64,000 nt of DNA from assembly GCF_009469765.1 (NCBI RefSeq), contig NZ_SSSQ01000005.1:184149-248148 (forward strand), written 5' to 3'. Both the position numbers and the translations under genes were made by a program. The notes under the pieces are model-generated. The model was not told where the DNA came from, did no database searches, and saw only the letters and a list, made by a program, of their open reading frames with translations. This document shows, piece by piece, positions 24,447-32,941 of the stretch; the stretch's first letter is position 1; every line of letters begins with the position of its first letter. Source of the DNA: Dechloromonas hortensis. Lineage in GTDB: Bacteria > Pseudomonadota > Gammaproteobacteria > Burkholderiales > Rhodocyclaceae.

Positions 24447-27396
24447 TGGCTGGCGGGGGCGGGCTGTGCGGGTGCGTGTCCTTGGCCAGTCGGAAGGCTT
24501 CGCGGATCTGTTCGCGCAGTTGGTCGTCATCCCATGGCTTGGTCAGGAATTTGTAGATCGCGCCGCGATTGATCGCGCCGGTGACCGAATCGAGATCGGT
24601 GTAGCCGGTGAGCACGATGCGGATGGTGTCTGGATAGAGTTGGCGGACCCGGGCAAAAAACTCGGTGCCCGACATGTCCGGCATGCGCTGGTCGGAAAGC
24701 ACCACCTGAACGCTATGTTTGGCCAGGTGTTCAAAGGCTTCGGCCGGCGACTGTGCAGTCAGGATTTGGAACCCTTCGCGGCGCAGCAGGCGCGAAATCG
24801 AGGTCAGGATGTGCGGTTCGTCATCGACGACGAGCAGTGTCTGGCCGCTGTCGCGCGGCTTGTCGACCAGCGGCAGCCGTTTGTTGCTGGCCAGCAGTTG
24901 TTCGAATTCGGCGGGCGGCAAGGGGCGGCTGAACAGGAAGCCCTGCATCGCATCGCACCGTCGGCCGCGCAGGAAGTCGGCCTGGGCCTCGGTTTCCACC
25001 CCCTCGGCAAGGACCGACAGGTTGAGGCTGCGCGCCATGACGATGGCGGCGGTGGCAATCGCCGCATTGACCGGGTTTTCGATGATGTCGCGGACAAAGC
25101 CCTGGTCGATCTTGATCTTGTCGAACGGAAAGCGCGAGATGTAGGCGAGCGAGGAATAGCCGGTCCCGAAATCGTCGAGCGAAAGTTTGGTGCCGAGCGC
25201 CTTCAGCGCCTGGCACTGGACGATGGCTTCCTCGATATCGTCGATGAAGGCGCTTTCGGTGATTTCCAGTTCCAGGGCGCCGGCCGGCAGGCGGCTTTCG
25301 GCCAGCACCTGGCGGACGACGCCGACCAGGTTGGTCTGGCGAAATTGGCGGGTGGACAGGTTGACCGCCACCCGCAGATTGACCAGGCCGAGGTCCAGCC
25401 ACTGCCGGGTCTGCTGGCAGGCGGTGCGCAGGACCCATTCGCCGATCGGCAGGATGAGTCCGGTTTCTTCGGCAATCGGGATGAATTCGAGCGGCGAGAT
25501 GGCGCCGAACTGTGGGTTGTTCCAGCGCAGCAGGGCTTCCATGCCGATCATGTTGCCGCTTTCCAGGCTGATCTGCGGCTGGTAGTGCACCGACAGTTCC
25601 TGGCGCGCCAGCGCCTCGCGCAGCGCTGCTTCGAGCCCGAGGCGACGGGCGGCATCGGCATCCATCTCCGGCGAGTAGAAGCGGAAGGTGTTGCGGCCCC
25701 CTTTCTTGGCGCGGAGCAGGGCGGCATCGGCGCTTTTCAGCAAGGCGTCGGCATCGACGCCGTTACGCGGTGCGACGCTGATGCCGATGCTGGCGGTGAT
25801 GACGACCGACTGCCCGTTGAGCTCGAAGGGAACGGCGATCGCATCGAGCATGCGCTGGGCGAGGGCGATGGCATCGCGTTCATGGCCGAGGCTGCCCATC
25901 ACGAAACCGAACTCGTTGCCCGAGCGCCGGCCGACGGTGTCGCCATCGCGCACCTGCAGGCCGAGGCGGCGGGCGACCTCGACCAGGATCTCGTCGCCAA
26001 CCGGCGGTCCGAGCGTGTCGTTGATCAGCCGGAAGCGGTCGAGGTCGAGCAGGATGACGGCGGTTTCCCGCTTGAAGCGGTGAGCGCTGATCAGCGACTG
26101 GCCGAGGCGGTCGGCGAACAGGTTGCGGTTGGGCAGGTTGGTCAGCGGGTCGTAGCTGGACAGGTACTGGATGCGCTCGGCCGCGCTCTGCCGTTCGGAA
26201 AGATCGCTGAAGATGCCGACGTAGTGCATCGGCTGGCCGTGCGCATCCTGGACGGCCGAAATGCTCAGCCATTCGGTGATCAGTTCGCCATCCTTGCGTC
26301 GGTTGGTGATTTCGCCCTGCCAGTTGCCGTGCTGGTTGATGCAGTCCCACATTTCCCGGTAAAAGGCCGGGCCATGCACGCCGGACTGAAGCAGGCGCGG
26401 ATTCTGGTTGAACACTTCTTCGGGGCGGTAACCGGTAACCTTGGTAAAGGCCGCGTTGATCAGCAGGATGTTGCCCTTGGCGTCGGTCACGCAAATGCCG
26501 TCGTTGATCCCGGCAAAAACCGCCGAGGTCAGCCGCTGTTCGGCCTCGGCAGCCTTCCGCCGGCTGATGTCGGCCATCGTGCCGAGGATGAGCTGTGGCT
26601 TGCCCTCGGCATCGCGGCGAATGACCCGGCCGCGAACTTCAAGCGTGACCCAATGGCCGGCCTGATGCTGCAAGCGGATTTCGTCGAGGTAAATCTCGTC
26701 GCCCCCGGTCAGCGCCTCGGCCATGCCCTTGTCTGCCGTGCCGCGGTCTTCCGGATGGATCAGCGACTGAAATTCGCCGAGGCTCGGCGGCCCGCTTTCC
26801 CGGCCCAGGATGTGGGCCAGGGAGTCGCTCCAGCGCATGCTGCCGGTTTGATGGTCGTGTTCCCAGGTGCCGAAGCCGGAGGTCGACAGCGCAACCTGCA
26901 GGTGGGCGTTGAGCTGGTTGTTTTCCGCAACCCGGCGGCTGACTTCCTGCTCCAGCCAGAGTTTCTGCCCGGCCAGCAGGTCGCGGGCGCGTTTCAGTTC
27001 AAGGTGGCCCTCGACGCGGGCCCGCAACACCGCCGGCTTGATCGGCTTGGTGATGTAGTCGACGGCACCTTCGTGCAGGCCGGCTTCTTCTTCCTCGGGG
27101 TCGGTCAGGGCAGTGACGAAGATGACCGGGATGTCGCAGGTTTCCGGCTGGGCCCGCAGTTCGGCGAGGACGGCATGGCCGTCCATGCCGGGCATCATGA
27201 CATCGAGCAGGATGAGGTCGGGGCGGGGTTCGAGCCGGGCATAGCGCAAGGCGGTCGGGCCGTTGGTGGCGGCCCGGACATCGACGCCGAGGGCGCGCAC
27301 CATTTCGGAAATGGCGCTGAGGTTATCCGGGATGTCGTCGACTGCCAGAACGATCGGTTTGCTGCCGCCCTGCGCCTCCCATTCCGGATGTCTCAT
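24436..27396 (-). CDS. REC-PAS-PAS-GGDEF-EAL-REC c-di-GMP protein
   Basis: A 986-residue protein with receivers at both ends. The first (1-135) has LLDVMMPGMDG and the second (855-980) has LSDQRMPDMSG and KPWDDDQL. Two PAS domains (165-415) and a GGDEF domain follow the first receiver. The GGDEF signature is degenerate, SGNEF near 497, but an RDGD inhibitory-site motif precedes it by five residues. The EAL domain keeps EALLRW, ITES, DDFGTGYSSL, KIDQGF and AEGVET. I infer a phosphodiesterase with GGDEF used for sensing rather than synthesis. It follows the hybrid kinase gene by 91 bases. Confidence 0.9.
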   Translation of the reverse strand: MRHPEWEAQGGSKPIVLAVDDIPDNLSAISEMVRALGVDVRAATNGPTALRYARLEPRPDLILLDVMMPGMDGHAVLAELRAQPETCDIPVIFVTALTDPEEEEAGLHEGAVDYITKPIKPAVLRARVEGHLELKRARDLLAGQKLWLEQEVSRRVAENNQLNAHLQVALSTSGFGTWEHDHQTGSMRWSDSLAHILGRESGPPSLGEFQSLIHPEDRGTADKGMAEALTGGDEIYLDEIRLQHQAGHWVTLEVRGRVIRRDAEGKPQLILGTMADISRRKAAEAEQRLTSAVFAGINDGICVTDAKGNILLINAAFTKVTGYRPEEVFNQNPRLLQSGVHGPAFYREMWDCINQHGNWQGEITNRRKDGELITEWLSISAVQDAHGQPMHYVGIFSDLSERQSAAERIQYLSSYDPLTNLPNRNLFADRLGQSLISAHRFKRETAVILLDLDRFRLINDTLGPPVGDEILVEVARRLGLQVRDGDTVGRRSGNEFGFVMGSLGHERDAIALAQRMLDAIAVPFELNGQSVVITASIGISVAPRNGVDADALLKSADAALLRAKKGGRNTFRFYSPEMDADAARRLGLEAALREALARQELSVHYQPQISLESGNMIGMEALLRWNNPQFGAISPLEFIPIAEETGLILPIGEWVLRTACQQTRQWLDLGLVNLRVAVNLSTRQFRQTNLVGVVRQVLAESRLPAGALELEITESAFIDDIEEAIVQCQALKALGTKLSLDDFGTGYSSLAYISRFPFDKIKIDQGFVRDIIENPVNAAIATAAIVMARSLNLSVLAEGVETEAQADFLRGRRCDAMQGFLFSRPLPPAEFEQLLASNKRLPLVDKPRDSGQTLLVVDDEPHILTSISRLLRREGFQILTAQSPAEAFEHLAKHSVQVVLSDQRMPDMSGTEFFARVRQLYPDTIRIVLTGYTDLDSVTGAINRGAIYKFLTKPWDDDQLREQIREAFRLAKDTHPHSPPPPANDQ

Positions 27397-27487
27397 CCCT
27401 ACGCTCCGATCATGTCTGTTTTGTTTTCAGCAGTGTCTCTCGACTCGGCGGGCACGACAAGCGATGCCGTGCCGCCTGGCGCAATTT

Positions 27488-30478
27488 TCAGGCAATTTTT
27501 TCCTGCAGCGCTTGCAGCAGTTCGAAGGCGGCATCGTAATTGAAGGTGCTGATCTCCTGGCGCAGGATTTCATAATCCTCCGGCCAGTCGCTTTTCAGGA
27601 TTGCGGCGAGGCGGGCGAAAAGATGGCTGGCCTCGACATCGCCGCTGGCGAGCAGGCTGGCTAGCCGGTCGAGATGCTGGCTGAGTTGTTGGCGGTCGAT
27701 GCTGTCCGCTTCCTTGATCAGGCCAGCCGTTGCCTGGTGGATTTCGGTCAGGTACTTGCCAAGCATCTGGTAGAGCGTGTCGGGATCAACCGGCTTGGCC
27801 AGGAAATCGGTCATGCCGGCGGCGAAGCACTGCTCCTTGTCTTCGCTAAAGGCATTGGCCGTCAGTGCAATGATCGGAATCTCGCCGCCGCCGGGCAGGG
27901 CGCGAATCTGGCGGGTGGCGTCGAGGCCGTTCATGACTGGCATCTGGACATCCATCAGGATCAGGTCGAAATATGCCTCTTTGAACAGGTCGACCGCAGC
28001 AATGCCGTTTGCGGCGGTTTCGACCTGCAGGCCGGCGCTGCTCAGCAATTCGCCGGCGATTTCGCAATTGATCGGATCATCCTCGGCGAGCAGGATGCGG
28101 CCTTGCATCTGGGCCGGCTGCCAATCGGCGACGACCGGCGCTTCGTCGGCCAGCAGCGGGCTGCTGACCCGGCCGAGGCGGGTCGTGATCCAGAAAGTGC
28201 TGCCCTGGCCGGGCGTGCTGTCGACGCCGACGTCGCCACCCATCAATTGCGCCAGGTGGCGGGCAATGGCCAGGCCCAGCCCGGTTCCTCCAAAGCGGCG
28301 CGTCGTCGAGCCATCCAGTTGTTCGAAGGCATTGAACAGGCGCCCGGTGTCTTCCGGCTCGATGCCGATGCCGGTATCGCTGACCGCGAAGCGGCAGACC
28401 CAGGCCTGCGCATCGCCGACGACGACCTTGCCCGACAGCGTGATCGAGCCCTGACCAGTAAATTTGAGCGCATTGCTGGCAAAGTTGAGCAGGATCTGGC
28501 GCAGGCGGTTGGCGTCGCCGCAGACCAGTCGCGGCAGGGCGTCGCTGTCGATGATGACGCTCAGGCCCTTGCCGACGGCCTGGTCGCGGATCAGTTCGGC
28601 GACCGTGCCGAGCAGGTCGCGCGGCGAAAACGTATTTTGTTCCAGCAGTAGCTTGCCGGCTTCGATTTTCGACAGGTCGAGAATGTCGTTGATGATGTGC
28701 AGCAGGTGATTGGCCGCCGCCGAAACCTTGGCCAGCTTGTCCCTTTGCTGAGGCTGCAGCGGGCTTTGCAGCAACAGGTAGTTGAGGCCGATGATGGCAT
28801 TCATCGGGGTGCGGATTTCATGGCTCATGTTGGCCAGGAATTCTGATTTCGAGCGATTGCCGGCTTCCGCCCTTTCCTTGGCGACGGCCAGTTCGTAGGT
28901 GCGCTGGCTGACTTGCTGCTCCAGGCGGTTGCGCTGATTGGCCAGTTCGGCCTCGATCTGGCGGGCCTCGGTAACGTCCTCCTTGACCGCGACGTAGTGC
29001 GTGGTTGCACCCTGTTCATCGCGGACCGGCGAAATCGTCGCCCGCTCGAGGTAGTGCGAACCATCCTTGCGCTGGTTCATGAACTCGCCGCGCCAGGTCT
29101 GGCCGGCGAGCAGGGTCGGCCAGAGTGAGGCATAGGTTTCCTGAGGGGTTTCCCCCGAGTGCAGGATGCGCGGGTTGGCACCGATTGCCTCGGCGGCGCT
29201 GTAGCCGCTGGCCCGGGTGAATGCCTCATTGACGAAAACGATCCTGGCGTCGACGTCGGTAATGATGATCGCCGTCGGGCTCTGTTCGACGGCCGTGGAT
29301 AGCAGGCGCAGGCGCTGTTCGGCAGCCTGCAGGGTGGCCAGTTTTTCGGTCAGTTCATGGTTCAGCGCCTCGATCGCCTGCTGGTCGGTCAGCGATTGCG
29401 CTTCGCGCTGCTGCAGGGCGCTGGCCATTTCGTTGAAGCGCTGATTGAGGAGGGCGAACTCCTGCGGCATCTTGGTGCTCGGTAGCCGCGTCGACAGATC
29501 GCCGCTTGCCACTCGCCGCGCGGCGTTTTCCGTCTGCTCAACCCAGGTTTCGATCAGCCGATAAAGATAGTAGCGGCCGAAGATGACCGAGAGCAGCGTC
29601 AGCCCGGCGAGCACGGCGAGGCGCTGCCAGAAGGAATGCTCGATCCGCGTCAGCGTCTGGCTGAGCGGTGCGGCGATACTGGCGATGAGCTGCTCGTTGG
29701 CGATGCCGACCGGGGCCAGCATGAACAACCGTTCGACGCCGTCGAGGCCGGTCATCACGACCCGGTTTTCCCCCCGGCGTCGTGCTTCAAGAAAGCGCGC
29801 CAGGCTTGCGGCGCTCAATTGCTTGTCTCGCCACAACTCGGGGTCAGGATAACGGGAGATCACCGTGCCATCCACGTTGTAGAGCTGTGATGTCCAGCCT
29901 TCCGGGAGTTCCTGGCTTTTCGTGAAACGGTCAAACCAATCCAGCGTCACGCCAAGGAAGAGCAGGGCGCGTGGTTTGCCGTCGGCGTCGAGCATGGGAT
30001 AGCTGAAGGTGATGTTGTGCTGCTTGCTGATCGGGCCCAGCAGATATTGGCCGCGGCTGAGTTCGCGGCTTTGCATGCCCTTCTGGAACCAGGTCCGGTC
30101 GGCGACGTTTTGAACAGTGCTGAACGGCTTGGCGCTGCAGAAAACATCGCCATTGGGCAGCACCGCGCCGATGTTCGCCAAGCCTTCGCTGGCCTTGAGC
30201 ATGCGTTCGGCCAGCGCGCTGCAGTCGCCCGGCGACAGCGTTTGCATGTTGTCGGCTGTCGCCATCGTCTGCAAGGTCTGGCGGATCTGGCGCAGCGCCG
30301 CTTCTTCCTCGACCTGCACCTTGTTGAGCCGCAAGCGGCCTTCGCGTTCGAGGCTGGCGTTGGCTTTGTGGCGCTCGCTCTGGTAGTCGTAAATGGTCAG
30401 GCCGACCAGCGGCAGGAGCACCATGGCCAGCACCAGCCATAAACGACTGCTCAGGGAAAACTGGGGGAGGGGCATCAA
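27488..30478 (-). CDS. Membrane hybrid histidine kinase (Cache-HAMP-PAS-HK-REC)
   Basis: A 996-residue protein heading the operon. A first helix (about 10-28) and a second (about 285-305) bracket a periplasmic Cache-type domain with [20 protein letters not shown]. Then come HAMP (305-365), PAS (390-510), HisKA with [11 protein letters not shown] (His near 551), HATPase_c with [11 protein letters not shown] and [13 protein letters not shown], and a receiver (795-915) with [13 protein letters not shown] and LAKPVD. The last 75 residues are helical without a phosphotransfer His. The receiver is of the BarA/TorS type, not the KPWND type of its neighbours. It is divergent from pqqB, with repeat copy B between them. 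Confidence 0.92.
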   Translation of the reverse strand: MMPLPQFSLSSRLWLVLAMVLLPLVGLTIYDYQSERHKANASLEREGRLRLNKVQVEEEAALRQIRQTLQTMATADNMQTLSPGDCSALAERMLKASEGLANIGAVLPNGDVFCSAKPFSTVQNVADRTWFQKGMQSRELSRGQYLLGPISKQHNITFSYPMLDADGKPRALLFLGVTLDWFDRFTKSQELPEGWTSQLYNVDGTVISRYPDPELWRDKQLSAASLARFLEARRRGENRVVMTGLDGVERLFMLAPVGIANEQLIASIAAPLSQTLTRIEHSFWQRLAVLAGLTLLSVIFGRYYLYRLIETWVEQTENAARRVASGDLSTRLPSTKMPQEFALLNQRFNEMASALQQREAQSLTDQQAIEALNHELTEKLATLQAAEQRLRLLSTAVEQSPTAIIITDVDARIVFVNEAFTRASGYSAAEAIGANPRILHSGETPQETYASLWPTLLAGQTWRGEFMNQRKDGSHYLERATISPVRDEQGATTHYVAVKEDVTEARQIEAELANQRNRLEQQVSQRTYELAVAKERAEAGNRSKSEFLANMSHEIRTPMNAIIGLNYLLLQSPLQPQQRDKLAKVSAAANHLLHIINDILDLSKIEAGKLLLEQNTFSPRDLLGTVAELIRDQAVGKGLSVIIDSDALPRLVCGDANRLRQILLNFASNALKFTGQGSITLSGKVVVGDAQAWVCRFAVSDTGIGIEPEDTGRLFNAFEQLDGSTTRRFGGTGLGLAIARHLAQLMGGDVGVDSTPGQGSTFWITTRLGRVSSPLLADEAPVVADWQPAQMQGRILLAEDDPINCEIAGELLSSAGLQVETAANGIAAVDLFKEAYFDLILMDVQMPVMNGLDATRQIRALPGGGEIPIIALTANAFSEDKEQCFAAGMTDFLAKPVDPDTLYQMLGKYLTEIHQATAGLIKEADSIDRQQLSQHLDRLASLLASGDVEASHLFARLAAILKSDWPEDYEILRQEISTFNYDAAFELLQALQEKIA

Positions 30479-30567
30479 GCGGGCTCCTGGGCGGGGCGTT
30501 CAGGTGGCTTGCAGTATTCGCCTGGAGGGCACCTGCTGTAAACAGCTTGTTTTCGGGCGGTACAGCG

Positions 30568-30605
30568 GAGTCCGGCGGTCGACCGGTAAAAAAGGGCAAA
30601 AACCG
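30568..30605 (-). repeat. 38-base repeated intergenic element, copy B
   Basis: This is the partner of 12842-12879 in the same orientation. It lies 89 bases upstream of the hybrid-kinase ATG and 85 bases upstream of pqqB on the other strand. A GC-rich dyad (GGCGGGCCGCC) and the T-rich half again precede GTCGACCGCCGGACTC on the minus strand. It could be a regulator site for one or both divergent genes. Confidence 0.6.
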
Positions 30606-30690
30606 GCGGCCCGCCAACTCCAGAAAAGCATGAGGCCCAATTCATCCTTCCCTGCAGGCCGGCCGGAGCAGGTCGGCGCACACTGGGGCC

Positions 30691-31617
30691 ATGAAAATAC
30701 TTGTCCTTGGCTCCGCCGCCGGTGGCGGCTTCCCGCAGTGGAACTGCAACTGCCGCAATTGCGCCGGGGTGCGCGACGGCAGCCTGCGGGCCACGCCGCG
30801 CACCCAGTCGTCGATCGCGGTCAGCGCCAATGGCGTCGACTGGGTCCTGTTCAACGCTTCACCGGACATCCTGACGCAGTTCCGCGCCAGCCCGGCGCTG
30901 CAGCCGGGGCGCGGCCTGCGCGATACCGGCATCGTCGGCGTCGTGCTGATGGATGCGCAGATCGATCACACCACCGGCCTCTTCATGCTGCGCGAGGGCA
31001 AGCCGCTCGATGTCTGGTGTACGGCGCAGGTGCATGAGGACCTGACTAGCGGCAACCCGGTATTCAACGTCCTGTCCCATTTCTGCACCGTGCGCTGGCA
31101 GCCGGTGTCGGTCGTTCCCCCGTCGTCCTTCTCCATTCCCGGGGCGGCGGGGCTGCGCCTGACGCCGGTGCCGCTGACCAGCAAGGCGCCGCCGTATTCG
31201 CCGCACCGCCACGACCCGCATCCGGGCGACAACATCGGCATGCTGATCGAGGACGAGCGGAGCGGCCAGCGAGTCTTCTACGCGCCCGGCTTCGGCGCCA
31301 TGGAGCCGCATCTCGAACCGTTCCTGGCCGACTCCGACTGCGTCATGCTCGACGGCACGTTCTGGACCGACGACGAGATGATCCGCCTCGGCATTTCGAC
31401 CAAGACGGCGCGCTCGATCGGCCATCTGCCGCAGTCCGGGCCGGACGGCATGATGGCGCTGCTGGCCCGCTACCCGAAGCCGCGCAAGCTGCTGATCCAC
31501 ATCAACAACACCAATCCCATCCTCGACGAGGACTCGCCGGAGCGCGCCGAACTGACGCGGGCCGGCATCGAACTGGCCGCGGACGGGATGCTTATCGAGT
31601 ACGGAGAGACAACATGA
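30691..31617 (+). CDS. pqqB: PQQ biosynthesis protein PqqB
   Basis: A 308-residue metallo-beta-lactamase-fold protein. The N-terminus [18 protein letters not shown] is the PqqB signature, with the cysteines that bind structural zinc. [16 protein letters not shown] and the C-terminal [11 protein letters not shown] segment match the family. PqqB acts between peptide cleavage and ring closure; it is described as an iron-dependent hydroxylase acting on the Glu-Tyr intermediate. It overlaps pqqC by ATGA and opens the pqqBCAD-receptor operon. Confidence 0.95.
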   Translation: MKILVLGSAAGGGFPQWNCNCRNCAGVRDGSLRATPRTQSSIAVSANGVDWVLFNASPDILTQFRASPALQPGRGLRDTGIVGVVLMDAQIDHTTGLFMLREGKPLDVWCTAQVHEDLTSGNPVFNVLSHFCTVRWQPVSVVPPSSFSIPGAAGLRLTPVPLTSKAPPYSPHRHDPHPGDNIGMLIEDERSGQRVFYAPGFGAMEPHLEPFLADSDCVMLDGTFWTDDEMIRLGISTKTARSIGHLPQSGPDGMMALLARYPKPRKLLIHINNTNPILDEDSPERAELTRAGIELAADGMLIEYGETT

Positions 31618-32363
31618 AAATGGACGATTTGCAGCCGTGGACCGCAGCAGTCTTCGAGGACAAGCTGCGCGCGATGGGCGACCGCTACCACATCCACCAT
31701 CCCTACCAGGTGATGATGGGCGAGGGGAAATCGACCCGCCAGCAGATCCAGGCCTGGGTCGCCAACCGCTATTACTACCAGATCAACATCCCGATCAAGG
31801 ATGCGGCGATCATGGCCAACTGCCCGGAGCGCGAAGTGCGTCGCCACTGGGTGCAGCGCATTCTCGATCACGACGGTTTCGAGGGCGAAGCGGGCGGCAT
31901 CGAAGCGTGGATTCGCCTCGGTGAAGCGGTCGGCCTCAGTCGCGAGGAAATCGTCTCGCAGCAGCATGTGCTGCCCGGCGTCCGCTTCGCCGTCGATGCC
32001 TACGTCAATTTTGCCCGCCAGCGGCCGTGGCAGGAGGCCGCTGCCGCATCGCTGACCGAGCTGTTCGCACCGACCATCCACAAGTCGCGTCTCGATCACT
32101 GGCCGACCCACTATCCGTGGATCGAGGCCGAGGGCTACAACTACTTCCGCCGCCGCTTGAACGAAGCGCCGCGCGACGTCGTGCATGGCCTGCGCATCAC
32201 GCTCGGCCATTTCAACACCCGCGAGTTGCAGGAGCGGGCGCTGAGCATCCTGCAGTTCAAGCTCGACATCCTGTGGAGCATGCTCGACGCCATGTTGCTC
32301 GCCCATTGCCCGATGCAGGTCGACGGTTGGGGGCCGTACCGCAAGATGGGCGAGACGGCCTGA
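31614..32363 (+). CDS. pqqC: Pyrroloquinoline-quinone synthase PqqC
   Basis: A 249-residue all-helical oxidase. Family blocks are visible: [67 protein letters not shown] and a C-terminal LWSMLDAML. PqqC performs the final cofactor-free eight-electron oxidation and ring closure to PQQ. The length is standard. It overlaps pqqB by 4 bases, and a 120-base gap with a palindrome and a GC-rich hairpin separates it from pqqA. Confidence 0.96.
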   Translation: MKMDDLQPWTAAVFEDKLRAMGDRYHIHHPYQVMMGEGKSTRQQIQAWVANRYYYQINIPIKDAAIMANCPEREVRRHWVQRILDHDGFEGEAGGIEAWIRLGEAVGLSREEIVSQQHVLPGVRFAVDAYVNFARQRPWQEAAAASLTELFAPTIHKSRLDHWPTHYPWIEAEGYNYFRRRLNEAPRDVVHGLRITLGHFNTRELQERALSILQFKLDILWSMLDAMLLAHCPMQVDGWGPYRKMGETA

Positions 32364-32368
32364 GCGAT

Positions 32369-32385
32369 CTCATGAAAATCATGAG
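32369..32385. promoter_or_regulatory. Perfect palindrome between pqqC and pqqA
   Basis: CTCATGA and TCATGAG flank AAA, a perfect 7-3-7 dyad, 5 bases after the pqqC stop. A CCCGG/CCGGG hairpin follows near 32401-32418. They may form an operator or an attenuator/processing structure that sets pqqA dosage apart from pqqBC. Confidence 0.45.
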
Positions 32386-32483
32386 CCGCTTTTGGCAAAT
32401 GCCCGGGCGCCGCGCCGGGAGCGCTTCTCAATAATGGATTCAGAAACGGCGCCTGTCGTTTCACACCTACAAGGAGACACACC

Positions 32484-32558
32484 ATGAACTGGCAAACCCC
32501 CGCTTATTGCGAAATCCGCCTCGGCTTCGAAGTCACGGCCTACGTTTACGTTCGCTAG
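32484..32558 (+). CDS. pqqA: PQQ precursor peptide PqqA
   Basis: A 24-residue peptide gene, missed by ordinary length cut-offs. The core FEVTAYVY places the conserved Glu at residue 16 and Tyr at residue 20, the two residues joined by PqqE to build PQQ. The preceding EIRLGF and the N-terminal W and P also match PqqA. A strong AAGGAG lies 7 bases upstream. It lies after pqqC and before pqqD, an uncommon order (B-C-A-D) compared with the usual A-B-C-D-E. Confidence 0.96.
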   Translation: MNWQTPAYCEIRLGFEVTAYVYVR

Positions 32559-32620
32559 GCAGCCCGGTGGCGGCAGCTGCTGCCGCCACCTTTTGTTTCC
32601 CCGTCCGAGCAGGTGTCGCC

Positions 32621-32893
32621 ATGATTACCGATGAACGTCCGCGCCTCAGCCCGCAATTCGTCTTCCGCTGGGAAGCCAGCCAGGACGCCTACATCCTGCT
32701 CTACCCGGAAGGCCTGATCAAACTCAATCCGGCAGCCGGAGAAATTCTCAAGCGCTGCGATGGCATGCGCACGGCCGAGGCCATCGTCGCCGATCTCGAC
32801 CAGGCCTTTCCCGGCCAGCCCGAGGCAATCGCCCGCGACACCCAGGCTTTCCTGGTCGCCGCCTATAACAAGGGATGGCTGCGGTCGACCTGA
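32621..32893 (+). CDS. pqqD: PqqA-binding chaperone PqqD
   Basis: A 90-residue protein. Landmarks are LSPQFVFRWEASQDAYILLYPEG, LNPAAGEILKRCDG and AFLVAAYNKGWL, typical of the winged-helix-like RRE fold that presents PqqA to PqqE. I chose the ATG at 32621, because the longer open frame overlaps pqqA and carries no family sequence. It lies 62 bases after pqqA and 48 bases before the TonB receptor. Its partner PqqE is encoded about 26 kb away. Confidence 0.93.
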   Translation: MITDERPRLSPQFVFRWEASQDAYILLYPEGLIKLNPAAGEILKRCDGMRTAEAIVADLDQAFPGQPEAIARDTQAFLVAAYNKGWLRST

Positions 32894-32941
32894 TATTTCA
32901 GGCAAAATCGCCAGGCCAACCCCCACTAGAAACAGAAAATA

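Noticed and set aside
20928..27543. Very long plus-strand open frames (790 and 1056 codons) opposite the kinase genes
   Set aside because: They are antisense shadows of GC-rich coding sequence: no family motifs, biased Arg/Gln/Gly composition, and intact minus-strand domain proteins cover the same bases.
30479..30690. Possible pqqA upstream of pqqB, as in the usual gene order
   Set aside because: No ORF with the Glu-xxx-Tyr core is present there; the real pqqA is at 32484.
32876..32915. GGTCGAC followed by AGGCAAAATCGCC at the end of pqqD, resembling the 38-base element
   Set aside because: Only short stretches match, and GGTCGAC here encodes conserved-type residues (RST) at the end of pqqD; such hexamers are common in this GC-rich DNA.
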